Assembly: GCA_038259365.1 (NCBI GenBank)
Contig: JBBSOW010000003.1
Span: 1 to 64,000, forward strand
DNA length: 64,000 nt
DNA from: JBBSOW01 sp038259365
GTDB lineage: Bacteria > Actinomycetota > Actinomycetes > Propionibacteriales > Propionibacteriaceae
Reading direction: 5' to 3'
Shown: piece after piece, positions 47,965 to 57,028 of the stretch
Layout of the letters: each line of letters starts with the position of its first letter
Numbering within the stretch: the stretch's first letter is position 1
Made by a program: the position numbers and the translations under genes
The notes under the pieces: model-generated
Told to the model about the DNA's origin: nothing
Seen by the model: only the letters and a program-made list of their open reading frames with translations
The model's database searches: none

Positions 47965-47991
47965 GATCGTCTTCACAACTGCGGAGGGGCG

Positions 47992-50934
47992 ATGCCCAGC
48001 ACTATCACCGTCGATCCCATGCTGCAGGCGGATCTTCGCCGCGAGGTCAGGGGCGAAGTGCGCTTCGATGTCGGTACCCGCGCCGCCTACGCGAGTGACT
48101 CCTCGAACTATCGGCAAGTCCCCATCGCGGTCGTCACCCCGAGGGACATCGACGACGCGGTGGCGGCCATCGCCGTCTGTTCGCGGCGGGGCGCCCCCAT
48201 CGTGTCCCGAGGGGGAGGAACGAGCCTGGCTGGGCAGACCACGAACGAGGCGGTCGTGGTGGATTGGACGAAGTTTTGCCACCACATCGTCTCCGTGGAC
48301 ACCGATGCCCGCACCTGCGTCGTGCAACCGGGTATTGCGCTGGACGAACTCAATAGCCAGCTCGCCGACGACGGCCTCATGTACGGTCCCAAGCCCTCGA
48401 CGCATCGGTCGTGCTCCCTCGGCGGCATGATCGGCAATAACTCGTGCGGTTCGACGGCCCAGGCCTACGGGAAGACCGTGGACAACATCGAAGCACTCGA
48501 AGTGCTGACCCATGATGGGGTGCGCATGTGGGTCGGCGCCACCAGCGACGATGAGTACACCCAGATAGTGCAGCAGGGTGGCAGGCGCGCCCAGATCTAC
48601 GAGGGCCTTCGAAAGCTCCGCGATGACAATGCCCAGTTGATCCGCGAGACGTACCCCGACATCCCCCGCCGCGTCTCGGGTTACAACCTCGACTCACTGT
48701 TGCCGGAGAATGACTTCAACGTGGCCCGCGCCCTCGTGGGCTCCGAGGGCACGCTCGTCACGGTCCTGCACGCGAAACTGACGTTGGTTCCCAAACCGAA
48801 GTTCCACGCCATGGTCGTGCTTGGGTACCCGAGCATCGCGGCGGCCGGTGACGCCGTGCCGCAGATCCTCAAACACGATCCTTGGTTGCTGGAGGGCATG
48901 GACGGTCGCCTGCTCCAATTGGAGAAGCGGGCCGGACTGGCCGGAGCTGCGGCAGACAAGTTGCCGAGGGGCTCGGGCTGGTTGACGATCCAGTTCAGTG
49001 GCGATACTCAGGACCAGGCCGATAGCAGGGCGCAGGGGCTGTTAGACGACCTGGAGAGCTCGGGCGACGGGCCTCACACCCGGTTCTTCGACGATCCGGA
49101 CACCGAGGCGGAGCTCATCGATCTGCGCGAGTCGGGGCTGGGTGCCTCGTCACAGCCCAAGGGTGAGCACCGGACCTGGCCCGGCTGGGAGGATGCGGCC
49201 GTCCCACCGGATCGCCTCGGTGACTACCTGCGGGACTTTCGCGAGTTGTTGGGGCAGTACGGGCTCGACGTCGACGAGACCTCGGTTTACGGCCACTTCG
49301 GGCAGGCCTGCGTTCACACCCGCATCCCGTTCGAGCTGATGACATCCGACGGCGTGGCCGGTTACCGATCCTTCGCCGAACAGGCCGCCGATCTCGTGGT
49401 CTCCTACGGCGGCTCGCTGTCCGGTGAACACGGTGACGGCCAGGCCCGCGGCGAGTTGCTGGAAAGGATGTTCGGGGCGGAGGTGATCTCGCTATTCGGG
49501 CAGATGAAGCACCTCTTCGACCCGAAGAACCTGATGAACCCCGGCAAGGTCGTGAACCCCCATCCCCTGGACTCGCATCTGAGGCTGGGACCCGACTACC
49601 ACCACCGGGAGCCGCTGACGGTCTTCGCCTATCCGAACGACGACAACAAGTTCTCCAGCGCCGCGCTGCGCTGCGTCGGGGTCGGAAACTGCAGGAACGC
49701 TGTCAGCGACGATTCGGTCATGTGCCCCTCCTACATGGTCACTCGTGAGGAGGAGCACTCCACCCGTGGCCGGGCCCGTCTACTGTTCGAGATGATCCGC
49801 GGCACGCGGATCACAGACGGCTGGCGCTCCACCGAGGTGCGCGATGCCCTGGATCTGTGCCTGTCCTGCAAGGGCTGCAAGTCCGACTGTCCCGTCAACG
49901 TCGACATGGCCACCTACAAGGCCGAGTTCCTCCATCATCACTACAAGGGCCGGCTGCGGCCCCTATCGCACTACTCGATGGGTTGGCTGCCGGCCCTGGC
50001 CCAGATCGCGAAATTGGCCCCGCGTCTGATCAACGTCGTCACCCAATCCCCTCTGGCGCCGCTGCTGAAGAAGGTGGGCGGCATCGCAGAGCAACGTGAC
50101 ATCCCGAAGTTCGCGCCGCAGACTTTCGTGTCCATGTGGAAGAGGCGAGACAAGCCGGCGAAGGGGGCGGAGCCCGCTCCGAACGGGCCGGTGATCCTGT
50201 GGCCGGACACCTTCTCCAACGCCTTCCACCCGCATGCGGCCAAGGCGGCCGTGGCGGTGCTCGAGGACGCCGGATTCGAGGTGCGGGTACCCACGCAGCC
50301 GGTTTGTTGTGGGTTGACGTGGGTGTCCACCGGTCAGCTCAACGTGGCCAAGAAGGTGCTGTCCCGCACCGTGGACGTGTTGCGCGACGACATCCGCGCC
50401 GGCGTCCCCGTGGTGGGGTTGGAGCCGTCCTGCATCGCCATGTTCCGATCCGACGGCGTAGACCTATTGCCTGGTGATGAGGATATGCGCCGGCTTTCCC
50501 TGCAGACGCGCACCCTGGCCGAGTTGCTGGCAGAGCGGGCGCCCGAGTGGAAGCCGCCCCAGCTTGGCGTCCAGGCCATCGTGCAGACGCACTGTCACCA
50601 ACACGCCATCATGGGCACCGATCCGGACAGGGCGCTGATGGCCTCCGCGGGCATAGACGCCGAGCAACTGAAGTCCGGTTGTTGCGGACTGGCCGGCAAC
50701 TTCGGATTCGAAGACGGCCACTACGAGGTGTCGCGGGCCGCCGGCGAGCGCGTTCTGCTGCCCCGAGTTCGCGAGGCCGACGCCGACACGGTCGTTCTCG
50801 CCGACGGTTTCAGTTGCCGCACCCAGATCGCCCAGTGCGACACCGGCCGCACCGCCATGCACCTGGCCGAACTCTTGGCCTCCGGGCTGGAGGCCAGGAC
50901 CGAGGGCCGCGCCAGCAACCAGAAGGAGACATGA
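47992..50934 (+). CDS. FAD-linked 2-hydroxyacid dehydrogenase with Fe-S and CCG domains
   Basis: A 980-residue fusion. The N-terminal PCMH-type FAD-binding domain has IVSRGGGTSLAGQTT, STHRSCSLGGMIGNNSCG and YGKTVDN. The FAD-oxidase C-terminal domain contains SVYGHFGQACVHTRI and the motif LSGEHGDGQARG. Two ferredoxin-like Cys clusters follow (CVGVGNCRN with MCPSY; CLSCKGCKSDCPVNVDMATY, about residues 563-640), then CCG-type cysteine motifs (PVCCGLTWVSTG, SGCCGLAGNFGFE). This is the D-lactate / glycolate / D-2-hydroxyglutarate dehydrogenase type that passes electrons to the respiratory chain. Substrate not decidable by eye. A strong GGAGGGG precedes ATG 47992. Confidence 0.93.
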   Translation: MPSTITVDPMLQADLRREVRGEVRFDVGTRAAYASDSSNYRQVPIAVVTPRDIDDAVAAIAVCSRRGAPIVSRGGGTSLAGQTTNEAVVVDWTKFCHHIVSVDTDARTCVVQPGIALDELNSQLADDGLMYGPKPSTHRSCSLGGMIGNNSCGSTAQAYGKTVDNIEALEVLTHDGVRMWVGATSDDEYTQIVQQGGRRAQIYEGLRKLRDDNAQLIRETYPDIPRRVSGYNLDSLLPENDFNVARALVGSEGTLVTVLHAKLTLVPKPKFHAMVVLGYPSIAAAGDAVPQILKHDPWLLEGMDGRLLQLEKRAGLAGAAADKLPRGSGWLTIQFSGDTQDQADSRAQGLLDDLESSGDGPHTRFFDDPDTEAELIDLRESGLGASSQPKGEHRTWPGWEDAAVPPDRLGDYLRDFRELLGQYGLDVDETSVYGHFGQACVHTRIPFELMTSDGVAGYRSFAEQAADLVVSYGGSLSGEHGDGQARGELLERMFGAEVISLFGQMKHLFDPKNLMNPGKVVNPHPLDSHLRLGPDYHHREPLTVFAYPNDDNKFSSAALRCVGVGNCRNAVSDDSVMCPSYMVTREEEHSTRGRARLLFEMIRGTRITDGWRSTEVRDALDLCLSCKGCKSDCPVNVDMATYKAEFLHHHYKGRLRPLSHYSMGWLPALAQIAKLAPRLINVVTQSPLAPLLKKVGGIAEQRDIPKFAPQTFVSMWKRRDKPAKGAEPAPNGPVILWPDTFSNAFHPHAAKAAVAVLEDAGFEVRVPTQPVCCGLTWVSTGQLNVAKKVLSRTVDVLRDDIRAGVPVVGLEPSCIAMFRSDGVDLLPGDEDMRRLSLQTRTLAELLAERAPEWKPPQLGVQAIVQTHCHQHAIMGTDPDRALMASAGIDAEQLKSGCCGLAGNFGFEDGHYEVSRAAGERVLLPRVREADADTVVLADGFSCRTQIAQCDTGRTAMHLAELLASGLEARTEGRASNQKET

Positions 50935-51030
50935 ACAGCGGCGTCGCGGACTGCCTCCTCGCGTGGCCTTGTTTGGTATCTGGGCCAGATCGCCCCAACC
51001 CGGTCGATCCCGCTACGGTCGGTGGGCTGT

Positions 51031-51066
51031 ATCTCTCCCATCCTCAGCATCTCTCCCATCCTCAGC
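51031..51066. repeat. two tandem 18-base copies in the MFS gene leader
   Basis: Two identical copies of ATCTCTCCCATCCTCAGC lie back to back, ending 44 bases before the start codon of the MFS gene. It is a simple tandem duplication in the leader or promoter; no known element matches. Confidence 0.7.
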
Positions 51067-51110
51067 GGTAACGGCGCCGCCCCGCTCTCGTTCTTTTGCA
51101 AAAGGGCCAT

Positions 51111-52427
51111 GTGACTCCCGACGACACCCCTCCCTCCTCGGCGCCCGTTCCAGTCCCCACGTCGTCGTCTCGTGGGGCCCGCCACCAGCACCCCCACCTC
51201 TGGTGGCCCTGGATCTCCGTCGTGCTCGCGGCAGGAGTGATCTCGGCGATGACGGCCCCCGGCCAGACGGCGGGCCTCTCGGTCTTCACCGACCCCTTGA
51301 TCCAATCCCTCGGGGTGTCGCGGACGGAACTGTCGCTGAGCTATCTCGTGGGGACCCTCGTCGGGGCGGCGGCGCAGCCCCTGGTCGGCCGGGCGCTCGA
51401 TCGCTGGGGGGTCCGCTCGGTCACGCTGGCGATCGCGGGGCTGTTCGCGGCGGTGCTGTTCGCGCTCAGCAACGTGGCGGGCATCGTGGGCCTGACCGCG
51501 GGTTACGTCGGCGTGCGGATGCTGGGTCAGGGCGCCCTCAGCCTCGCGGCGACGACGGCGGTGGCGCGCTCGATTCGTCATCGCCGTGGGCTGGCCCTGG
51601 GGATCACCAGCGCAATCGGCTCGGCGGGCATCTCGCTCGCCCCGGTCGGCATCGAACGTCTCGTCGCGCGGGTGGGGACCGGGACCGGGTGGCGCTGGGA
51701 ATCGTTGGCGGTCGCGGTGATCGTCGTCCCGCTGGCGTTCGTGCTGCCGCGGCGTCCGCCCCCACCGACATTGTCACCCCCGGTGGCCGACGGGACCGCG
51801 CGCCGTGACTCCGCTCGGCCCGCGCCCGCGCTCCCCAGCGTCGAATGGACCCCGAAGCAGGCCATCCGGACGGCGATGTTCTGGGTGATCGCCGCGTCCC
51901 TGGCGACGTCGGGCATGTTGAGCACCGGGCTGGCGTTCCATCAGATCGCCATCCTCGGCGAGCAAGGACTTTCCCCACTCGAGGCGGCCGCCAATTTCCT
52001 GCCCCAGACCCTCACGGGCATCATCACGACCCTGTTGGCGGGCGCGCTGGCCGACCGGCTGCCGCCGCGGGTGTTCATCGCCTTCGCGATGTCGACGCTC
52101 GCCGGCGCGCTGCTACTGCTGCCGCTGGTGGCGCCGGGATGGCCGGCGATCGGCTACGGCCTCGTCCTCGGGGCGGCGGGAGGAAGCCTGCGCGGAATGG
52201 AGGCGGCGGCCTACGTTCGGCTGTTCGGGACGCGACACATCGGCGCCATCCGCGGGGTGGCGATGTCGATCGGCCTGGCCTCGACCGCCCTCGGGCCGCT
52301 GGCCTTCGCGGTCGGGCGCACGATCACGGGTTCGTTCACTCAGCCGGCGCTGATCCTGGCCCTGATTCCGCTCGGCGTGGCTGGCGCCGGACTGCTGGTA
52401 CGCCCACCCCGCCACCCAGACGCCTGA
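51111..52427 (+). CDS. MFS transporter
   Basis: A 438-residue major facilitator protein with about 12 hydrophobic spans, for example WPWISVVLAAGVISAMTA, TLVGAAAQPLVGRALDRWGV (with the MFS motif-A-like GRALDRWG), GIVGLTAGYVGVRMLGQGAL, FWVIAASLATSGMLSTGLAF, VFIAFAMSTLAGALLLLPLV and LILALIPLGVAGAGLLV. A Pro/Ser-rich cytoplasmic loop near residue 215-240 separates the halves. It resembles oxalate/formate-antiporter-like or monocarboxylate MFS families, which would fit its position 176 bases after the 2-hydroxyacid dehydrogenase, but the substrate is inferred. GTG 51111 (VTPDDTPPSS) is preferred; a TTG at 51096 is possible. Confidence 0.88.
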   Translation: MTPDDTPPSSAPVPVPTSSSRGARHQHPHLWWPWISVVLAAGVISAMTAPGQTAGLSVFTDPLIQSLGVSRTELSLSYLVGTLVGAAAQPLVGRALDRWGVRSVTLAIAGLFAAVLFALSNVAGIVGLTAGYVGVRMLGQGALSLAATTAVARSIRHRRGLALGITSAIGSAGISLAPVGIERLVARVGTGTGWRWESLAVAVIVVPLAFVLPRRPPPPTLSPPVADGTARRDSARPAPALPSVEWTPKQAIRTAMFWVIAASLATSGMLSTGLAFHQIAILGEQGLSPLEAAANFLPQTLTGIITTLLAGALADRLPPRVFIAFAMSTLAGALLLLPLVAPGWPAIGYGLVLGAAGGSLRGMEAAAYVRLFGTRHIGAIRGVAMSIGLASTALGPLAFAVGRTITGSFTQPALILALIPLGVAGAGLLVRPPRHPDA

Positions 52428-52484
52428 ATGCCGCCTGTGCGCCGCCGCACACGAAACGTCGGCGCGGCGGCTTAGGGTGGCCTG

Positions 52485-54626
52485 GTGACAAGCCAGCCGC
52501 CCACCTCCCGTGCCGAACAGCTCCTGGAGGGACTCGACCCCGATCAGCGCGAGGTGGCGCTGGCCTTGACCGGCCCGGTGGCCGTCATCGCGGGCGCCGG
52601 AACGGGTAAGACGCGCGCCATCACCCACAGGATCGGCTACGGCATCGCCACGGGAACCTACCGCCCGACGGCGGTGCTGGCCGTCACCTTCACGACGCGG
52701 GCGGCGGGGGAGATGCGCGGGCGGCTGGCCCAGATGGGCTTCCCCGGCCTCCAGGCCCGAACCTTCCACTCCGCGGCGCTGCGCCAGGCCAAGTACTTCT
52801 GGCCGCAGGCCTACGACACCGCGCTGCCGGATCTGTTGGAGAACAAGATGTCGCTCGTGGCCGAGTCCGCCGGCCGGTTGCGATTGGGCAGCGACCCCAG
52901 CCAGCTGCGCGATCTGATCTCGGAGATCTCGTGGGCGAAGGTGAGCAACGTCGACGCCGAGCGCTACCCCGCCCTGGCCCGTCGAAACCAGCGCGACGTC
53001 GCCGGGCTGGAGCCCGAGGCGGTGGCTCGCGTGTTCGCGCGCTACGAGGAGCTCAAGCGGGATCGCAATCGGATCGACTTCGACGACATCCTGTTGTGCG
53101 CGGCCTCGCTGATGGTGGACCGCCCCGAGATCGCCGAGCAGATCCGCGGTACCTACCGCCATCTCATCGTCGACGAATACCAGGACGTCTCCCCGCTGCA
53201 ACAGGCCTTGCTGGATCTGTGGCGGGGAGATCGAGAGGAGCTTTGCGTCGTGGGGGATCCCGCGCAGACCATCCACTCGTTCGCCGGCGCCCGCTCGAGC
53301 TATCTCACCCAGTTCACCGCTCGACACCCCGATTCGACGGTGATCCGGCTGGTCCGCGACTACCGCTCGACGCCGGAGATCATCGCCGCCGCCAACACGG
53401 TGATGGCCGGCGCGGGCGCGGGATCGTCGAACCCCGGCTCGTCGTCGGTGTCCGCGGTGACCCTGCAACCGGTCCGTCCCCACGGATCCCAGGTGCACTA
53501 CGCCGGCGCCCCCAACGAGGCCGCCGAGGCCACTCAGACCGCGGCCTGGCTGGCCGATCTCCGCAAGGCAGGCGTGGACTATCGCGAGATGGCGGTGCTG
53601 TTTCGGGTCAACGCCCAATCGCCGCCCTTCGAACAGGCGCTCACCGAGCACGGGGTGCCCTACCTCGTGCGCGGTGGGGAACGCTTCTACGAGCGCCGCG
53701 AGGTGGCCCAGGCCATGGTGGCGCTGCGGCAGGCGGTCCGGGTGCCGGCCCATGACGTCCCAGCGGTCGACGACGAGGACGGCCTTGTCCTGGTGGTGCG
53801 CGCGGTCCTGTCCTCGATCGGCTGGGCCGAGACCGCGCCCAAGGGCTCGGGAGCGGTGCGCGAGCGCTGGGAATCGCTGTCCGCCCTGCTGGCGGTGGCG
53901 CAGGACGTGGCGCGGGACCGGCCGACTCCCACATCCCAGGAGCCGGATCTCGGCGGGCTCGTGGCCGAACTGGAGGGTCGCGCCGCGGCGCAGCACACCC
54001 CGTCGGCCCAGGCCGTCACCCTGTCCACGCTGCACTCGGCCAAGGGGCTGGAGTGGGACGCGGTGGCGATCGTCGGGGCCCACGAGGGGTTGCTGCCGTT
54101 CTCGTTGGCGACGACCCCGGCCCAGGTGGGCGAGGAGCGCCGGCTGTTCTACGTCGGCGTGACCCGGGCCCGTGACGAGCTGCGGGTGTCCTGGTCGGCC
54201 AGCCGCTCCGGGCAGGGCGGCAGCCGGGGGCCCACCAGGTTCCTGGATCGGTTGGTACCGACCTCGGCCAAAGCCGCCGCCCCCGTGCCGCAACGGAGAC
54301 GCAAGCGCGGCACCTCGCTGTCTGCGCACTGCCGGGTCTGTCAGGCCCCCTTGGAAGAGCCGGCCGAGCGCAAGCTCGGTCGGCACGCGGACTGCGCCTC
54401 CGACTACGATGAAGCGACGCTGGACGCGCTGCGCAGCTGGCGACGCGAGCAGGCGAAGCAGCAGAGCCTGCCCGCCTATTGCATCTTCACCGACGCCACC
54501 ATGGTGGCCATCGCGGAGGCCCAACCGAGCACCGAGCAAAGCCTGCTGAAGGTGCCCGGAATCGGACGGGTCAAGGTGGACAAGTACGGCGCCGAGGTGC
54601 TGGAGATCTTGGGGGCGCACGCCTGA
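52485..54626 (+). CDS. uvrD2: UvrD2-type DNA helicase with HRDC domain
   Basis: A 713-residue superfamily 1A helicase. Walker A is IAGAGTGKTRAITHRI (about residues 36-51), VTFTTRAAGEMRGRL, Walker B LIVDEYQDVSPLQQ, GDPAQTIHSFAGA, LSTLHSAKGLEWDAVAIVG and RRLFYVGVTRARDEL. The C-terminal part has the tetracysteine segment CRVCQAPLE...HADC and an HRDC domain ending LLKVPGIGRVKVDKYG. This is the arrangement of mycobacterial UvrD2. GTG 52485 precedes TSQPPTSRAEQLLEGLDP. The next gene downstream is whiB7, as in mycobacteria. Confidence 0.94.
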   Translation: MTSQPPTSRAEQLLEGLDPDQREVALALTGPVAVIAGAGTGKTRAITHRIGYGIATGTYRPTAVLAVTFTTRAAGEMRGRLAQMGFPGLQARTFHSAALRQAKYFWPQAYDTALPDLLENKMSLVAESAGRLRLGSDPSQLRDLISEISWAKVSNVDAERYPALARRNQRDVAGLEPEAVARVFARYEELKRDRNRIDFDDILLCAASLMVDRPEIAEQIRGTYRHLIVDEYQDVSPLQQALLDLWRGDREELCVVGDPAQTIHSFAGARSSYLTQFTARHPDSTVIRLVRDYRSTPEIIAAANTVMAGAGAGSSNPGSSSVSAVTLQPVRPHGSQVHYAGAPNEAAEATQTAAWLADLRKAGVDYREMAVLFRVNAQSPPFEQALTEHGVPYLVRGGERFYERREVAQAMVALRQAVRVPAHDVPAVDDEDGLVLVVRAVLSSIGWAETAPKGSGAVRERWESLSALLAVAQDVARDRPTPTSQEPDLGGLVAELEGRAAAQHTPSAQAVTLSTLHSAKGLEWDAVAIVGAHEGLLPFSLATTPAQVGEERRLFYVGVTRARDELRVSWSASRSGQGGSRGPTRFLDRLVPTSAKAAAPVPQRRRKRGTSLSAHCRVCQAPLEEPAERKLGRHADCASDYDEATLDALRSWRREQAKQQSLPAYCIFTDATMVAIAEAQPSTEQSLLKVPGIGRVKVDKYGAEVLEILGAHA

Positions 54627-54746
54627 GGCGGCCCACAAAAAACCGGGAGATTAAATCGGTTGCGGCCCCGCAGGCGGCGATCTAAGCTGAAAAGGCCGCG
54701 CTGGATGCGGCGCAGAGACTCGAGAGCAACGGATGGGAGGCGCGAC

Positions 54747-54980
54747 ATGGACACAGCATTGACATCGCTTTCGGCGCCAGCCGGATCGATCACCCACGCC
54801 CCGCAGGACCCGCGTCCGCGCACGCGCGCCTTCACCATGATCGATCTGCCCGAGGGCCCGACGCCGTGGACCCGCGCCGACCTCGGCGAGACCCGGGCCG
54901 CCGGCGATTCTTACGTCGGCGTCAATTACAGCACCTTTACCGCCAGGGATAGATCGTCCTCGAGAGCTCGGAGTAGCTGA
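54747..54980 (+). CDS. whiB7 leader peptide (upstream ORF)
   Basis: A 77-residue frame starting MDTALTSLSAPAGSITHAPQ and ending RSSSRARSS. GGGAGG lies 5 bases before the ATG, one of the clearest ribosome binding sites in the window, and the stop codon falls 17 bases before the terminator hairpin. No protein family is recognised, and the Arg/Ser/Pro-rich content is not typical of a stable enzyme. Its likely job is to couple ribosome progress to read-through into whiB7. Length and sequence of such leader frames vary between genera. Confidence 0.7.
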   Translation: MDTALTSLSAPAGSITHAPQDPRPRTRAFTMIDLPEGPTPWTRADLGETRAAGDSYVGVNYSTFTARDRSSSRARSS

Positions 54981-54997
54981 ACCCCCGAGCAACCTCC

Positions 54998-55038
54998 AGG
55001 CCGTGAATCCCGAACCGGGACTCACGGCCTTTGTGTTT
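54998..55038 (+). terminator. attenuator hairpin ahead of whiB7
   Basis: A 9-base perfect stem AGGCCGTGA / TCACGGCCT (54998-55006 with 55022-55030), extended by TCCC/GGGA pairing inside, followed by TTGTGTTT. It has the shape of an intrinsic terminator placed between the leader ORF and whiB7, about 77 bases before the whiB7 start. Confidence 0.8.
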
Positions 55039-55114
55039 CCCCGGCTACCAACCGTTCAGATCACACACCGACAACACATCGGGGCCCCAGCCGGGCCGCA
55101 CACCAGGAGATGCC

Positions 55115-55426
55115 ATGACCGCGCAGTTGCACGACGTGCCGGGGCTGCAGGGGCTGTTCGCTCTCATCGTCGAGCCCAGCATCGAACTTCCCTGCCATCG
55201 GGTGGATCCCGACACGTTCTTTGCCGAGGCGCCGGCCGAGATCGAGGACGCCAAGGCCCTGTGTCGCGGCTGTCCGCTGCGCACCGAATGCCTCGAAGGC
55301 GCGCTCGCCCGGCGCGAACCCTGGGGCGTGTGGGGTGGCGAACTGTTCGTCGGCGGGCAGATCGTGGCCCGCAAGAGACCCCGCGGCCGTCCGCGCAAAG
55401 ACGCTGGCTTCGAGGCGGCCGCCTGA
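55115..55426 (+). CDS. whiB7: WhiB7 transcription factor
   Basis: A 103-residue WhiB protein with an iron-sulfur cluster. The four ligands are C27, C50, C53 and C59 (LPCHR; LCRGCPLRTEC), followed by the sigma-factor-contacting turn GVWGGE (71-76) and a C-terminal AT-hook RGRPRK (90-95), which separates WhiB7 from other WhiB paralogs. ATG 55115 is preceded by CAGGAGA. In mycobacteria and streptomycetes WhiB7 switches on intrinsic antibiotic-resistance genes in response to ribosome inhibition; here the leader suggests the same control. Confidence 0.95.
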   Translation: MTAQLHDVPGLQGLFALIVEPSIELPCHRVDPDTFFAEAPAEIEDAKALCRGCPLRTECLEGALARREPWGVWGGELFVGGQIVARKRPRGRPRKDAGFEAAA

Positions 55427-55463
55427 GGGTGTGCCCCTGGGGTGGCCTTCTTGCCAGGCCGGG

Positions 55464-55531
55464 TCCAACCTCGGTAGGAGCGCCCCCGCACCGCACATAC
55501 GCCACGAGGACGCCTCGATGCCGAGGTGGGA
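55464..55531. repeat. 68-base interspersed palindromic repeat, copy 2
   Basis: It begins TCCAACCTCGGTAG and ends TGCCGAGGTGGGA, and equals copy 1 (47724-47791) in length, ends and a few internal blocks. It lies between whiB7 and the convergent ABC1 kinase gene. The inverted ends would form a stem and could end transcription from both sides. Confidence 0.7.
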
Positions 55532-55594
55532 ACCGGCGCGGCGACCTACTCGGACGACGAAGTCAGCCAGCGGGCTTCGGCCAGGGAAGGGTGG

Positions 55595-56950
55595 TCACCT
55601 GGGGACGGGGTCGGCGAAGCCGGGGAGGAACTCGTCGAGGACGGCGCCGAAGCGGGCCCGGGAATCGAGCTGGCAGATGACCGCGATGCCACCCATCCAC
55701 ACCCTATGGATGATGAGATACGACGGCGGTAGGTTCAGCCGCCGGGCCAGGGTTTGGGCCTCGGGGGAGGTCACCCGGGTGAACTGCGCACGCATCCAGT
55801 CCCGGGTGAAGTGGAACTCATCGACTGCCGCCGGCTCCACGAAGGGGCCGAGGTAGTCGAACAGCTCGTCGGTGTCGATGGCGCCGCTGACAAAGCCCAA
55901 CTCCTCCAACCCTTGGCGGGTGCTCTGCGCGTCGCCGTCGACGCAGTAGCGCAGCAGCCGGCCCATGTCGCTCGGCAGACCTTCGGGCAGGCGGGCGACC
56001 AGGCCGAAATCCACGACACCGAGGCGGCCGTCGTCGAGGATGCGGAAGTTGCCCGGGTGCGGGTCGGCGTGCAGCAGGCCGACCTTGGAGGGAGCCGCGA
56101 ACAGGAACCGCACGTAGCTCAAGGCGTGCCGGTTCCGCGTCAGCTGATCGTCGTCGGCGACGGTGGACAGCGCCCGGCCCTTGATCCACTCGCTGACCAT
56201 CACCTTCTTGGTGTTGGCGAGCACGTGGGGGACGACGAACTCCTCGTCGCCGTCGAATCCGGACGCCGCCTGCTCCTGGGCCGCGGCTTCCAGGTCGTAG
56301 TCGACCTCTTCACCGACGCGCTCGGTCATCTCCTTCACCAGCGGCTTGACGTCCATGCCGCCGGCCAGCGGGGAGATCATGTTGGCGAGGCGTCCGATCT
56401 GGCGCAGGTCGGAGCGCAAAGCGTTGTCGGCGCCGGGATATTGGATCTTCACCGCGACCGGACGCCCGTCCGCCTTCCAGACGCCCTTGTGGACCTGACC
56501 GATGGAGGCCGCGGCGGCGGGACGCACGCTGAAATCGGAGAACAGGTCGCGCCAATCGGGACCGAGTTCCTTGGCGAGCACGGCGTGCACGCGGCTCGTG
56601 GGCATCGGCGGCGCCGAATCCTGCAGCTGGCGCAGTCGGGCTCGGTAGGGTCCGGCGATGTCCTCGGGCAGCACGGCCTCGAACAGGCTGAGGGCCTGGC
56701 CGAACTTCATCGCGCCGCCCTTCAGCTCGCCCAAGACGGTGAAGATCTGATCGGCCGTCCGGCGCTGGAGTTCCGCGTTCACCTCGGTGCCCGCGTGGCC
56801 GCGCGCTCGACGCGTCAACGCCACCGTGCGCCGCCCGGCGTACCCCAGCGGTAGCGAGAGCAATTTGGAGCCGCGGCTGAGGGCGCCCTCGGCCAGCAGC
56901 CGCTTGCGTTCCTCGGTGGGTTTTGATCGGTCGGAGGCCATGCCGTCCAT
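55595..56950 (-). CDS. ABC1/UbiB-family atypical kinase
   Basis: A protein of about 451 residues in the ABC1/ADCK/UbiB family. Features: KGGAMKFGQALSLFEAVLPE (KxGQ motif), VHKGVWKADGRPVAVKIQYP with the catalytic-site Lys, EEVDYDLEAAAQEQ, VSEWIKGRAL, LLHADPHPGNFRIL and GVVDFGLVARLP. Family members act on quinone or lipid metabolism, often in ATP-dependent ways, rather than as ordinary protein kinases. ATG 56950 (MDGMASDRSKP) has AGGA upstream; a start at 57016 and ATG 56941 are alternatives. The gene converges on whiB7, as the matching gene does in mycobacteria (Rv3197). Confidence 0.92.
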   Translation of the reverse strand: MDGMASDRSKPTEERKRLLAEGALSRGSKLLSLPLGYAGRRTVALTRRARGHAGTEVNAELQRRTADQIFTVLGELKGGAMKFGQALSLFEAVLPEDIAGPYRARLRQLQDSAPPMPTSRVHAVLAKELGPDWRDLFSDFSVRPAAAASIGQVHKGVWKADGRPVAVKIQYPGADNALRSDLRQIGRLANMISPLAGGMDVKPLVKEMTERVGEEVDYDLEAAAQEQAASGFDGDEEFVVPHVLANTKKVMVSEWIKGRALSTVADDDQLTRNRHALSYVRFLFAAPSKVGLLHADPHPGNFRILDDGRLGVVDFGLVARLPEGLPSDMGRLLRYCVDGDAQSTRQGLEELGFVSGAIDTDELFDYLGPFVEPAAVDEFHFTRDWMRAQFTRVTSPEAQTLARRLNLPPSYLIIHRVWMGGIAVICQLDSRARFGAVLDEFLPGFADPVPR

Positions 56951-57028
56951 TATTCCTGGTCGGGGGTAATCCACCGGGTTAGTGCCGTGTCGCCCCGATC
57001 TCGTGACGGCAGCCAAGACGACACGGCT

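Larger units (their letters stand above)
47315..47991. other. intergenic stretch of 677 bases, no gene seen
   Basis: This gap lies between divergent genes. Frames open on both strands show only biased composition and no motifs. It contains a short G/C simple-sequence run (about 47527-47556), a 68-base palindromic repeat (47724-47791) and a near-perfect palindrome (47949-47964) just ahead of the FAD oxidoreductase start, both listed separately. Confidence 0.5.
54627..55114 (+). promoter_or_regulatory. whiB7 leader region with upstream ORF and attenuator
   Basis: A 488-base untranslated-type stretch between uvrD2 and whiB7. It holds an upstream reading frame with a strong ribosome binding site (54747-54980), a terminator-like hairpin directly after it (54998-55038) and then the whiB7 ribosome binding site. 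This matches the known plan of whiB7 leaders, in which ribosome stalling by translation-targeting antibiotics lets RNA polymerase pass a terminator. The promoter should lie between 54627 and about 54740, but I cannot place it with confidence. Confidence 0.75.

Noticed and set aside
52113..54638. 841-codon minus-strand frame over uvrD2
   Set aside because: High-GC antisense shadow of uvrD2 with low-complexity composition; the plus strand carries all helicase motifs.
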